DNA of 64,000 bases from Pontibacter lucknowensis (GTDB taxonomy: Bacteria; Bacteroidota; Bacteroidia; Cytophagales; Hymenobacteraceae). The DNA lies in contig NZ_FTNM01000002.1 in assembly GCF_900156415.1 (NCBI RefSeq), positions 930,001-994,000 on the forward strand, in the 5' to 3' direction. Under the pieces are notes generated by a model. That model saw only the letters and a program-made list of their open reading frames with translations. It did no database searches and was not told the DNA's origin. Position numbers and translations under genes: made by a program. This document shows positions 27,091 to 37,274 of this stretch, in pieces. Position 1 is the first letter of the stretch, and the number at the start of each line of letters is the position of its first letter.

Positions 27091-28356
27091 ATGAGCAAAG
27101 TAGTTATCGTTGGAGGCGGCATCATCGGAATGTTTACCGCCTGGTATCTCACTGAAGAAGGTTTCAGTGTCACCATCATCGACAAAGGGGACCTGCGCGA
27201 CAACTGCAGCATCGGCAATGCCGGCATGCTGGTGCCGAGTCACATCATCCCGCTCGCTTCACCGGGTATCATCAGTAAAGGGTTTCGCTGGATGCTCTCC
27301 TCCACAAGCCCCTTCTACATTCATCCGCGGCTGGACAGGAGGCTGCTGCAGTGGTGCATGCACTTTTACAGAGCCGCTACGCCACAGCATGTAGCCAATA
27401 GCATTCCCTATCTAAAAAACCTGAGTCTTCTGAGCAAGAGTCTATACCTGGAGTTTGCCGCAGCACATCCGGAAATCGAACTGAAACAGGACGGTCTGCT
27501 GATGCTCTATAAAACAGCAGAAGGCGCACACGAGGAAAAGGAGTTTGCCTTACTGGCCCGGCAGCATGGTCTGGAGGCAGAGATTCTATCACCAAAGGAG
27601 GTGCAGGGACTGGAGCCAAACCTGGAGCTGGATATTTTGGGAGGCGTGCATTTCCCAGGCGATGCGCATCTGAATCCTGCAGCGCTCTCTGCTTGTCTGC
27701 ACCGCCTCCTCCTCGACAGAGGAGTATGCATGGTGTCTCACCTGGAGGTGCTCGATTTCGTCACTGCCGGAAGGCGCGTTACAGCAGTGGTGACTGACAA
27801 AGGCGACATTGCCACAGATCACATCATTGTATGCGCCGGGTCCTGGTCGGGAGAAGTGGCCCGCAAACTTCAGCTCAACCTGCCGATGCTGGGTGGCAAA
27901 GGGTATAGCTTTGTAGTAGATAACAAACCAGCCATTCAGCGGCCAACCATCCTGACCGAAGAGCGTGTCGCGGTGACACCTTACGGCAATAAAGTACGGT
28001 TCGGCGGCACCATGGAGATCACCCCGGCAAACCGGCACATCAACATGAAACGGGTACAGGGAATACATGCTTCCATAGCCCGCTACTATACTAATTTTAA
28101 ATGCCCGCTGCCTCAGAAAGAAGACGTTTGGAGCGGTCTCCGCCCCTGCTCTCCGGATGGTTTGCCTTACATTGGCTATACCCAGCGCTGGAACAATGTA
28201 CTCTTCGGCACCGGTCACAGCATGATGGGCGTGAGCCTGGCACCCGCTACCGGCAAGGTACTGGCGGAGCAGTTGCTGCACCGGAAGGAGAGCGTTCTGA
28301 GCGACGCCTTTTCACCGGACAGGTATAGCCAGGCCAGTTATCAGCTGATGAAATAG
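27091..28356 (+). CDS. FAD-dependent D-amino-acid dehydrogenase, probable cis-4-hydroxy-D-proline dehydrogenase
   Basis: A 421-residue DadA/DAO-type flavoprotein. The dinucleotide motif GGGIIG lies at residues 8-13 (VVIVGGGIIGMFTAWYL); the C-terminal FAD/substrate segment is WSGLRPCSPDGLPYIGY...FGTGHSMMGVSLAPATGK. In this operon it would oxidise cis-4-hydroxy-D-proline to 1-pyrroline-4-hydroxy-2-carboxylate, passing electrons to the respiratory chain. It is a single-chain enzyme, unlike the heteromeric dehydrogenase of some pseudomonads. Last gene of the operon. No dedicated hydroxyproline transporter is encoded here. Confidence 0.9.
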   Translation: MSKVVIVGGGIIGMFTAWYLTEEGFSVTIIDKGDLRDNCSIGNAGMLVPSHIIPLASPGIISKGFRWMLSSTSPFYIHPRLDRRLLQWCMHFYRAATPQHVANSIPYLKNLSLLSKSLYLEFAAAHPEIELKQDGLLMLYKTAEGAHEEKEFALLARQHGLEAEILSPKEVQGLEPNLELDILGGVHFPGDAHLNPAALSACLHRLLLDRGVCMVSHLEVLDFVTAGRRVTAVVTDKGDIATDHIIVCAGSWSGEVARKLQLNLPMLGGKGYSFVVDNKPAIQRPTILTEERVAVTPYGNKVRFGGTMEITPANRHINMKRVQGIHASIARYYTNFKCPLPQKEDVWSGLRPCSPDGLPYIGYTQRWNNVLFGTGHSMMGVSLAPATGKVLAEQLLHRKESVLSDAFSPDRYSQASYQLMK

Positions 28357-28411
28357 TAAGCCAGATTAAGAAGAATTGCCTAACTTTAATGAATAGCTAA
28401 AAATAAAATCT

Positions 28412-30070
28412 ATGAAGTTTTTCGCCCTACCTTTTAAGATAGCCTTTCCGGCTGCAGTCGCTGTTCTAAGTTTAGGTATGGAAACTGCTCAGGCACAAAA
28501 CCCTACCTTCACCCGCCAGGATACCCTGCGCGGCTCCGTCACGCCGGAGCGGGTTTGGTGGGACCTCACGCACTACCACCTCGACATCAACGTGAACCCG
28601 GCTGACAGCAGCATCCACGGCAAAAACACAATCCGATACAAGGTGCTGAAGCCGTACCAGATCATGCAGATCGACCTGCAGCCACCGATGCGAATGGAGC
28701 GTGTGCTGCAAAACGGCCAGCAGCTGAACGTGCGGCAGGAAGGCAATGCCTATTTTGTACAGCTGGTAGAGGCGCAGCAGGAAGGGGCTCAGAACGAGGT
28801 AGAGGTATACTACGGCGGCAAACCACAGGTAAGCAAAAACCCACCCTGGAGCGGCGGCATCACCTGGAAGCGCGATGACCGGGGCAACCCGTTTGTGGCT
28901 AGCTCGAACCAGGGTGCCGGTGCCAGTCTGTGGTGGCCCTGCAAAGACCACATGTACGACGAGCCGGACAGTATGCTGATGAGCGTGACAGTTCCCAAAA
29001 ACCTGACGGATGTATCAAACGGTCGCTTGCGTGGCGTGGAAGAGAACCAGGACGGTACCCGCACCTTCCATTGGGCGGTGACAAACCCGATCAACAATTA
29101 CGGTGTGAACATCAACATAGGCGACTATGTGCATTTCGGGGAGAAGTACCAGGGCGAGAAAGGTGTACTGGACTGTGACTATTGGGTGCTGCGCGACAAC
29201 CTGGAAAAGGCGAAGGTGCAGTTTAAAGATGTGCGCCGTACGCTGGATGCCTTTGAGCACTGGTTTGGCCCCTATCCTTTTTATGAAGACAGCTACAAGC
29301 TCGTAGAGGTGCCTTACCTGGGTATGGAGCACCAAAGTTCCGTGACCTATGGCAACGGTTATCAAAACGGATACAGAGGTCGCGACCTGAGTGGCTCAGG
29401 CTGGGGCTTGAAATTCGATTACATCATCATCCACGAAACCGGTCACGAGTGGTTTGCCAACAACATCACCTACAAGGATGTGGCGGACATGTGGATCCAC
29501 GAAAGCTTCACGACCTACTCAGAGCCCCTGTTTGTGGAATACCACTACGGCAAGCAGGCCGGCAGCGAATACGTGATCGGTATACGCCAGAACATCCGCA
29601 ACGACCGCCCGATCATCGGTCACTACAACGTGAATAAAAGCGGCTCCGGCGACATGTATCCGAAAGGCGCCAACATGCTGCATACCCTGCGCCAGGTGGT
29701 GAACGATGACGAAAAGTGGCGAGGCATCCTGCGAGGCCTCAACAAGGATTTTTACCACCAAACAGTAACCACAGAGCAGATCGAGAACTACCTCTCCCAG
29801 CACACAGGCCGCGACCTCAGCCGCTTCTTCGACCAGTACTTGCGCGACACCCGCATCCCTACGCTGGAGTATCGTCTGGAAAGGAAAAAGCTAACGTACC
29901 GCTGGGCCAACGCGGTGGAAGGTTTCGATATGCCGGTGAAGGTATACCTGAACGGAGAAGAAACCTGGCTAGAGCCGACAACCGACTGGAAAGAAATCAA
30001 GAAAGTGAAAACCGGCACCAAACTGACCATCGATCCGAACTTCTATGTGCAGGAAGGGAAGGGAGTTTAG
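28412..30070 (+). CDS. Secreted M1-family metallopeptidase
   Basis: A 552-residue aminopeptidase-type protein with a signal peptide (about residues 1-28, ending AQAQN). The zinc site is HETGH at 341-345 with the third ligand E364 in WIHESFTTY, the exact HExxH-x18-E spacing of gluzincins. The exopeptidase motif GxMEN appears as LGMEHQSSV, so the Asn is His. Length is shorter than classical M1 enzymes (about 850) because the C-terminal helical domain is missing, which is common for secreted Bacteroidota members. The last codons and stop (GVTAG in DNA terms GGAGTTTAG) merge into a GAGTTTG repeat. Confidence 0.93.
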   Translation: MKFFALPFKIAFPAAVAVLSLGMETAQAQNPTFTRQDTLRGSVTPERVWWDLTHYHLDINVNPADSSIHGKNTIRYKVLKPYQIMQIDLQPPMRMERVLQNGQQLNVRQEGNAYFVQLVEAQQEGAQNEVEVYYGGKPQVSKNPPWSGGITWKRDDRGNPFVASSNQGAGASLWWPCKDHMYDEPDSMLMSVTVPKNLTDVSNGRLRGVEENQDGTRTFHWAVTNPINNYGVNINIGDYVHFGEKYQGEKGVLDCDYWVLRDNLEKAKVQFKDVRRTLDAFEHWFGPYPFYEDSYKLVEVPYLGMEHQSSVTYGNGYQNGYRGRDLSGSGWGLKFDYIIIHETGHEWFANNITYKDVADMWIHESFTTYSEPLFVEYHYGKQAGSEYVIGIRQNIRNDRPIIGHYNVNKSGSGDMYPKGANMLHTLRQVVNDDEKWRGILRGLNKDFYHQTVTTEQIENYLSQHTGRDLSRFFDQYLRDTRIPTLEYRLERKKLTYRWANAVEGFDMPVKVYLNGEETWLEPTTDWKEIKKVKTGTKLTIDPNFYVQEGKGV

Positions 30071-30118
30071 AAGTTTGAGAGTTTGAGAGTTGAGGAGTTT
30101 GGGAGTTGAAGAGTTTTT
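30062..30118. repeat. GAGTTTG-type repeat beginning at the stop codon of the M1 peptidase
   Basis: A run of 7-8-base units of the form GAGTTTGA/GAGTTGAG starts at the final Val codon and stop (30065-30070) and continues to about 30118. Related runs occur at 30276-30340 (inverted), 38436-38492 and 46168-46221. Positions 30072-30107 match the inverse of 30295-30330 at 35 of 36 bases. Confidence 0.8.
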
Positions 30119-30227
30119 AGAGCTTAGATTTCAATTTTTGAAATACTTTGAAGTTTTCCATCATGTTTATCTATACCTGAAGTAGTCAGCATAGACGCCT
30201 AATAATAATGACATCGTTTAAAACAGA

Positions 30228-30264
30228 GGGCCTGCCAGAATTGTCTGACAGGCCCTCTCAATGA
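30228..30264. terminator. Bidirectional terminator between the convergent M1 peptidase and DUF922 genes
   Basis: AGAGGGCCTGCCAGA and TCTGACAGGCCCTCT form a 15-base stem with one mismatch around ATTG. A-rich sequence precedes it and a weak T-rich stretch follows. The pair of inverted GAGTTTG repeats flanks it on both sides. Confidence 0.75.
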
Positions 30265-30275
30265 TTTGATGCACT

Positions 30276-30340
30276 CTGGAGTTTTAAACTCCTAAACTCC
30301 CAAACCCCTCAACTCTCAAACTCTCAAACTCCTCAACTCA
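30276..30340. repeat. GAGTTTG-type repeat, inverted copy, at the 3' end of the DUF922 gene
   Basis: Units of AACTCCCAAAC/CTCAACTC run from about 30276 to the stop codon of the leftward gene at 30338. In the sense of that gene this is again a GAGTTTG-type run starting at a stop codon. Its 30295-30330 part is complementary to 30072-30107 with one mismatch, so the transcript could fold into a long hairpin around the terminator. Confidence 0.8.
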
Positions 30341-31462
30341 TTTCACTCCGACAGCTTTGAGCTCCTGCTCCAGGCGTTGGTTCCAGCGTTCCTGGGCTGC
30401 TGTGTCGAGGCCGTGGCGGGTTTCAGAGTCATACTGGTCCTGCAGCTGGTTCATCTCACGGTAGGACTCTATGAAGAGGTACTGAATGTTGCTGTTGTAG
30501 TCGGCCAGCGACAGGTCTTCAGGCTTTATCTTCTGCTTAAAGCGTTCCGACACAAGCTTTACAATATCAAAATGCCTTTGCTCGTGGTTTAGACCGTATG
30601 GATTTCGGGCGTTATCCTTTACCCAGGATGAGCTCTTCAGCACATATACCTTCATGTTGAGGTGGAGGTGGATGATGCCATCTTTTACTTCAGTCTCGCC
30701 TTCGTATGCAAAGCTCGGAAACACTGTGGCAGCATAACGACTGGTGCGGTTCACATCCGCTTTAAAGTCATTCCAATTCAGTGGCCTGCTCGTGTCATAA
30801 AACACCGTGTCTTGATCGGCGGGTGCGGTATAGTCTGTAAAGGTTACTTTTATACCTTTGGCAAGTTTCGGGTTGGTGTTTGCTTCCTGGTCCATCCAGG
30901 TGTTGAGATAACGCAAAGCCTCCTTAATAGACTGCCGCAGCGCAGGCTCTGTTACTTCGTTTCGGCCCACCGGGCGTTCGTAGCGTCCGCCGCCTTTATA
31001 CTGCAGCAGCTGCACCGTCTCCCCGTCACGCTCCATTTCAAACGCCATTTCTACCGCAATGGTACCCGCCACACGACCAGCCGCAGAAGGGGCTTCTTTC
31101 ACCTGCATTTCTTTCAGGCGGATCACGACGGGTCGCAGCGATTTATTGGCGGGTATACCTTTGTTGATGAACTCACGCAAAGCGATGTAGCCCCCGCCCT
31201 GCAGATCGACAGGTTGTGCCTTGCCCGCGCCGGTAAGTGGTAGCAGGTAGGCAACGGCTTTTTTGTCGGTGCGTTCGTCGATCACATTGGCGATGTAAAA
31301 CTCACGTGGCGTAAAAGGCATTTTCTCGGTGCGCAGCACGATCGGCTCTTTATTGTCAGCCACAGGTGACGCAGCTATACCTGCCCCACCCAGGTAAAAA
31401 CAGACGAGCAGCAAGCAGGCCACTAAGAAGACGCTGCCCCTGGTTTTGAAAAAGTATTTCAT
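30338..31462 (-). CDS. DUF922-domain secreted protein (putative zinc protease)
   Basis: A 374-residue protein with a signal peptide or anchor (about 8-33, FLVACLLLVCFYLGGAG). The C-terminal part (about 220-372) matches DUF922: PLNWNDFKADVN, then HEQRH at 293-297 (an HExxH zinc motif) followed by FDIVKLVSERF, and YDSETRHGLDTAAQERW, which is diagnostic of the family. The family is annotated as putative Zn-dependent proteases; activity has not been shown to my knowledge. The N-terminal 200 residues contain an unassigned beta-rich domain. It converges with the M1 peptidase and reads into the repeat/terminator region. Confidence 0.85.
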   Translation of the reverse strand: MKYFFKTRGSVFLVACLLLVCFYLGGAGIAASPVADNKEPIVLRTEKMPFTPREFYIANVIDERTDKKAVAYLLPLTGAGKAQPVDLQGGGYIALREFINKGIPANKSLRPVVIRLKEMQVKEAPSAAGRVAGTIAVEMAFEMERDGETVQLLQYKGGGRYERPVGRNEVTEPALRQSIKEALRYLNTWMDQEANTNPKLAKGIKVTFTDYTAPADQDTVFYDTSRPLNWNDFKADVNRTSRYAATVFPSFAYEGETEVKDGIIHLHLNMKVYVLKSSSWVKDNARNPYGLNHEQRHFDIVKLVSERFKQKIKPEDLSLADYNSNIQYLFIESYREMNQLQDQYDSETRHGLDTAAQERWNQRLEQELKAVGVK

Positions 31463-31580
31463 GAATCGTTAATGCTAATGCTGTTAAGGTATAGCTAAAA
31501 CAGTAGCCTCCCCTGCTTTCGTTCAGTAGGCAACATATTGCTTATCATAATATTTCAACCGCAGGCATTAAACCATTTTT

Positions 31581-31613
31581 TTGCAATGCAGTCTATATTT
31601 TTAACTATCTTAG
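31581..31613 (+). promoter_or_regulatory. Bacteroidota-type promoter of the DUF2911 gene
   Basis: TTG at 31581-31583 and TATCTTAG at 31606-31613, one mismatch from TAnnTTTG, are separated by 22 bases, within the 17-23 range. The ATG follows after 36 bases. Confidence 0.4.
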
Positions 31614-31649
31614 CCATGCATTCACGTATCATAATTTCGTTTCTTATCT

Positions 31650-32174
31650 ATGAAGATTAGCTTCCATTTTGTAAAACACTTGCTGGTTTGTGTCCTGTTG
31701 TTAGGTCCGATGCTGGTAATGGCACAAAACGGCAATAAAAGCAACCGGCCTAGTCCACCCGCTACGGCTTCCGGTAAAATAGGCGACGCACTGGTTACCA
31801 TTGAGTACAGCAGCCCTGCCGTGAAGAACCGTAAGGTATGGGGTGAGCTGGTACCTTACGGCAAGGTATGGCGTGCCGGTGCCAACGAGGCCACCACAAT
31901 CGAATTCAGCAGAGATGTACTGGTGGAGGGACGTCACCTGGCAAAGGGCAAATATAGTCTCTATACCATACCTGGCGAAAACCAGTGGACCGTGATCTTC
32001 AACAAAGCCACAGGCCAGTGGGGTACGGAGTACGATGAAAGGCAGGATGCGCTGCGGGTAAATGTGAAACCACGCAACACCATGGCCATGCACGAGCGCC
32101 TCTCCTACCATGTTGTCCGCAATGGCATCCTGATGCGCTGGGAGAAGCTGGAGCTGCCAGTTAAGATAAAGTAA
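31650..32174 (+). CDS. DUF2911 family secreted protein
   Basis: A 174-residue protein with a signal peptide (residues 1-25, ending VMAQNG). The DUF2911 signature is clear: VTIEYSSPAVKNRKVWGELVPYGKVWRAGANEATTIEFSRDVLVEG followed by GKYSLYTIPGENQWTVIFNK. The family is abundant in Bacteroidota and has no known biochemical role. The gene is monocistronic, with its own promoter and terminator. Confidence 0.93.
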   Translation: MKISFHFVKHLLVCVLLLGPMLVMAQNGNKSNRPSPPATASGKIGDALVTIEYSSPAVKNRKVWGELVPYGKVWRAGANEATTIEFSRDVLVEGRHLAKGKYSLYTIPGENQWTVIFNKATGQWGTEYDERQDALRVNVKPRNTMAMHERLSYHVVRNGILMRWEKLELPVKIK

Positions 32175-32182
32175 CTATAAAT

Positions 32183-32218
32183 GAAAAGCCGCCTATACCT
32201 AGTATATGCGGCTTTTTT
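32183..32218 (+). terminator. Intrinsic terminator after the DUF2911 gene, containing the TATACC motif
   Basis: AAAAGCCGC (32184-32192) pairs with GCGGCTTTT (32208-32216), with an inner TATAC/GTATA pairing, followed by six T. The loop side carries CTATACCTAG, a copy of the window-wide GGTATA motif. Confidence 0.85.
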
Positions 32219-32243
32219 ATGTCAAACCCATACCGATACGACC

Positions 32244-33098
32244 ATGATAAAACTACTGAAAAATGCATCCTCAGCCGGAATGGTACTCCTGTTCCTGATC
32301 GGCTGCGCCGGCACTTCCACCACTACGTCAGCTGACGAGTCAGCCACCGCATCTGCTACCGCAATTACCGGTTCAACTGCCACGGCCAGTGCAGGTGGAT
32401 CTACGCAAACCACCAGCGCTTCTCAAAATGATATGCGGCAAGCCACGCAGCTGGAAGGCGCCTGGCGGACGACAGACGGACAGGGTAATGAGGTAGTGAT
32501 GCTCGTACAGGATGGCTTCTTTACCATCGCGCGGTTCAACCAACAGAACAAACAGTTCCTGGGTACTACCGGCGGCACCTATACGGTTTCGAACGGGAAA
32601 TTCAACATCAAACAGGAGTTCAACACACTCGACTCCACCCAGGTAGGCACTACAGCTTCAGCTGACTACAAGCTCGAGAACGATCAGTGGACGTTAATCA
32701 AAGATGGGATAACCGACACCTGGAACCGAATAAATGAAAGCAACAGCAACTCTCCCCTGGCTGGCACCTGGCGCATCACAGGTCGGGAGCGGGACGGTGA
32801 AATGCAGACCATGCGCCCCGGTCCGCGCAAAACCTTGAAAGTACTATCCGGTACCCGCTTCCAATGGATCGCCTTCAACTCCGAAACAGGTCAGTTCTCC
32901 GGTACAGGTGGCGGCACATACACTGCCGAAAATGGGAAATATACCGAAAACATCGAGTTCTTTTCCCGCGACAGCAGCCGTGTGGGCATGTCACTCTCCT
33001 TTAACTTTGAAGTGAAAGACGGTAACTGGCACCACTCGGGCCAGAGCAGCACTGGCAACCCAATCAACGAGGTCTGGTCCCGCATCTCCAAAGATTAA
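32244..33098 (+). CDS. Lipoprotein with two tandem copies of a small beta-rich domain
   Basis: 284 residues from the ATG at 32244, which gives a lipoprotein signal ending LLFLIGC; an earlier ATG at 32181 lies inside the terminator of the previous gene. After a Ser/Thr/Ala-rich linker (about 20-68) come two copies of one domain of about 100 residues. They are recognised by LEGAWRT and LAGTWRI, GFFTIARFNQQNKQFLGTTGGTYTVSNGKF and FQWIAFNSETGQFSGTGGGTYTAENGKY, then DSTQVG and DSSRVG, then ITDTWNRI and INEVWSRI. The fold suggests a lipocalin-like small barrel. Function is unknown. A hairpin follows. Confidence 0.75.
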   Translation: MIKLLKNASSAGMVLLFLIGCAGTSTTTSADESATASATAITGSTATASAGGSTQTTSASQNDMRQATQLEGAWRTTDGQGNEVVMLVQDGFFTIARFNQQNKQFLGTTGGTYTVSNGKFNIKQEFNTLDSTQVGTTASADYKLENDQWTLIKDGITDTWNRINESNSNSPLAGTWRITGRERDGEMQTMRPGPRKTLKVLSGTRFQWIAFNSETGQFSGTGGGTYTAENGKYTENIEFFSRDSSRVGMSLSFNFEVKDGNWHHSGQSSTGNPINEVWSRISKD

Positions 33099-33108
33099 TC
33101 CTTCAGGT

Positions 33109-33137
33109 ATGGCAGGTATATGTTGTATATCTGCCAT
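33109..33137 (+). terminator. Hairpin after the duplicated-domain lipoprotein gene
   Basis: ATGGCAG (33109-33115) pairs with CTGCCAT (33131-33137), with an inner TATA/TATA extension; GGTATA is in the upper arm. There is only a weak T tract after it, so termination is uncertain. Confidence 0.5.
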
Positions 33138-33174
33138 GCTTTCATGAACTTGACCGCCAAAAATAAAGCTCACT

Positions 33175-34035
33175 ATGGAGGACACGCTGGACCACTTGGT
33201 CGTGACAAAAGCATCCGGTGAAAAAGTACTTTTCTCAGTCGGTAAACTCCGGCACTCGCTTCGGAAGTCCGGTGCTGACGAGCAGCAGGCAGATGAAGTT
33301 CTACGCCAGTTGGCCCCAGAACTTACCTCCGGTATTTCGACCCGTAAGATCTACCGCAAAGCCTTCGGCATCCTCAGGCGTCTTTCCAACACCGCCGCCG
33401 CCCGCTACAGCTTGAAACAGGGCATTATGCAATTGGGTCCCTCAGGCTTTCCTTTCGAGAAGTTCGTAGCGGAGATACTGCGGGCACAGGGCTATACCAC
33501 AGAGATAGGAGTATTTGTAGACGGGCACTGTGTGCGACACGAAATAGATGTGATCGCGTTAAAGGACGGAAAACGAGCCATGATCGAGTGCAAATACCAC
33601 AACATGCACCGCAACAAATCTGATGTGAAAGTTCCGATGTATATCCAGTCCCGCTTCAAGGACGTGGAGAAGATATGGCCATCGGAACATGAGTATGAGG
33701 TCCGCTTTCATGAGGTATGGGTGATGACGAACACCCGTTTCACGGAAGACGCCATCCGCTTCGCCAGCTGCATGCAGATGCGTCTGATTGGTTGGGACTA
33801 TCCTGCCAAAGGCGGGCTTAAAGACCTGGTGGACTCTTTTCATCTCTATCCTCTCACCTGCCTCACCACCCTTACCAATTCTGAAAAGCAGCGCCTGCTC
33901 GACCAGAAGATCGTACTATGCAGTGAGCTGCTGCACGAAGAAGAACTGCTGCAAAGTATAGGCCTGCGAGACGACCGAGCTAAACGTGTGCTCAAGGAAG
34001 TGGAGAACCTCTGCAACGGCTTGTATAAAAAGTAA
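33175..34035 (+). CDS. ATP-cone domain fused to a PD-(D/E)XK (Mrr-like) nuclease
   Basis: A 286-residue protein. Residues about 7-90 form an ATP-cone (VTKASGEKVLFSVGKLRHSLRKSGA...ISTRKIYRKAFGIL), the nucleotide-binding regulatory module known from ribonucleotide reductase and NrdR. Residues about 92-200 are a restriction-endonuclease-like fold: E95/E100 in FPFEKFVAEIL, D125 in HEIDVIAL, E138 and K140 in MIECKYH, which is the PD-(D/E)XK active site. The C-terminal 80 residues are helical and end in a helix-hairpin-helix-like unit. No methylase or specificity subunit is nearby, so a role in nucleotide-sensitive DNA cleavage, repair or defence is inference. Confidence 0.85.
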   Translation: MEDTLDHLVVTKASGEKVLFSVGKLRHSLRKSGADEQQADEVLRQLAPELTSGISTRKIYRKAFGILRRLSNTAAARYSLKQGIMQLGPSGFPFEKFVAEILRAQGYTTEIGVFVDGHCVRHEIDVIALKDGKRAMIECKYHNMHRNKSDVKVPMYIQSRFKDVEKIWPSEHEYEVRFHEVWVMTNTRFTEDAIRFASCMQMRLIGWDYPAKGGLKDLVDSFHLYPLTCLTTLTNSEKQRLLDQKIVLCSELLHEEELLQSIGLRDDRAKRVLKEVENLCNGLYKK

Positions 34036-34089
34036 ATCACAGCACCTGATAGTAGTTCCACAGGTATAGCAAGACGAGAAGGAAGGATT

Positions 34090-36492
<2,403 letters not shown>

Positions 36493-36805
36493 GGCTCGCT
36501 GATTTGGGTATAGATCTGATGGCAAAAGGCGGTAATGCCACGATATACACTAGTGATAACGGAAGCTTAAACACTTGGTTTTGACTTATATACAAATCAA
36601 TCTTTACTAAATACCAGTGTTATCAATCGGTTCCATAAGTTGCCTTAAGTCATAACATCAGTTCAAGGAAAACCCTGCCAGCAACTAAAAAAAACACATT
36701 TATAATATTTTTAAGTAATTTTTACATAATTCATTGCCTTATTTTTAATATACTCGTATAACATCCTAACATTCAAGCATATATTACAATAATACAGGAG
36801 GTTTT
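36493..36805. other. AT-rich divergent promoter region between ppsA and the CBS/nuo operon
   Basis: 313 bases that become very AT-rich towards the CBS gene. They must contain both promoters. I found no exact TAnnTTTG box with a TTG partner on either strand, and no hairpin. The only clear signal is a consensus AGGAGG at 36796-36801, five bases before the ATG at 36806, unusual for this phylum. Confidence 0.5.
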
Positions 36806-37243
36806 ATGGGAACAGTCAGACATATTCTCCAGAAAAAAGGCAACAAAGTGATTTCTGTTGCCCCTACCAGCACCGTCTACAGTGCCCTTGAAACCATGGT
36901 AGAGCAAAACGTGGGTGCGCTCATCGTGATGGACAATGGCAAGTTTGCCGGTATGTTTACTGAGCGGGACTATGCCCGAAAAGTCATCCTAAAAGGCAAA
37001 GCCTCCCGCGATACGCTTGTGCAGGAAATTATGAGCGAGCACCCGGTCACCGTTACCCCAGACACTACACTGGAGCAGTGCATGAAACTCATGACCCAGA
37101 AATACATCCGCCACCTGCCAGTGTTTGACAATCAGGAACTGATTGGCTTGGTGTCCATCGGTGACATTGTGAAATGTATGATGGATGAACAAAAATGCAT
37201 CATCGAGGATCTCGAGCACTATATAACCGGGCACCACGAGTAG
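36806..37243 (+). CDS. Tandem CBS-domain protein at the head of the nuo operon
   Basis: A 145-residue protein made of two CBS domains (about 8-65 and 74-132). Typical features are VISVAPTSTVYSALETMVEQNVGALIVMDNGKFAGMFTERDYARKVI and HPVTVTPDTTLEQCMKLMTQKYIRHLPVFDNQELIGLVSIGDIVK. Such stand-alone pairs bind adenosine nucleotides and act as energy sensors. It has a consensus Shine-Dalgarno AGGAGG and ends 31 bases before nuoA, so it is probably the first gene of the complex I operon. I infer a regulatory link to NADH oxidation, without direct proof. Confidence 0.92.
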   Translation: MGTVRHILQKKGNKVISVAPTSTVYSALETMVEQNVGALIVMDNGKFAGMFTERDYARKVILKGKASRDTLVQEIMSEHPVTVTPDTTLEQCMKLMTQKYIRHLPVFDNQELIGLVSIGDIVKCMMDEQKCIIEDLEHYITGHHE

Positions 37244-37274
37244 GTAGCCCGGATATCATTTATTAGGAGAAACC

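Noticed and set aside
30062..30340. Possible CRISPR array from regularly repeated GAGTTTG units
   Set aside because: The period is 7-8 bases with no unique spacers, no repeat-length units of 25-40 bases and no cas genes nearby.
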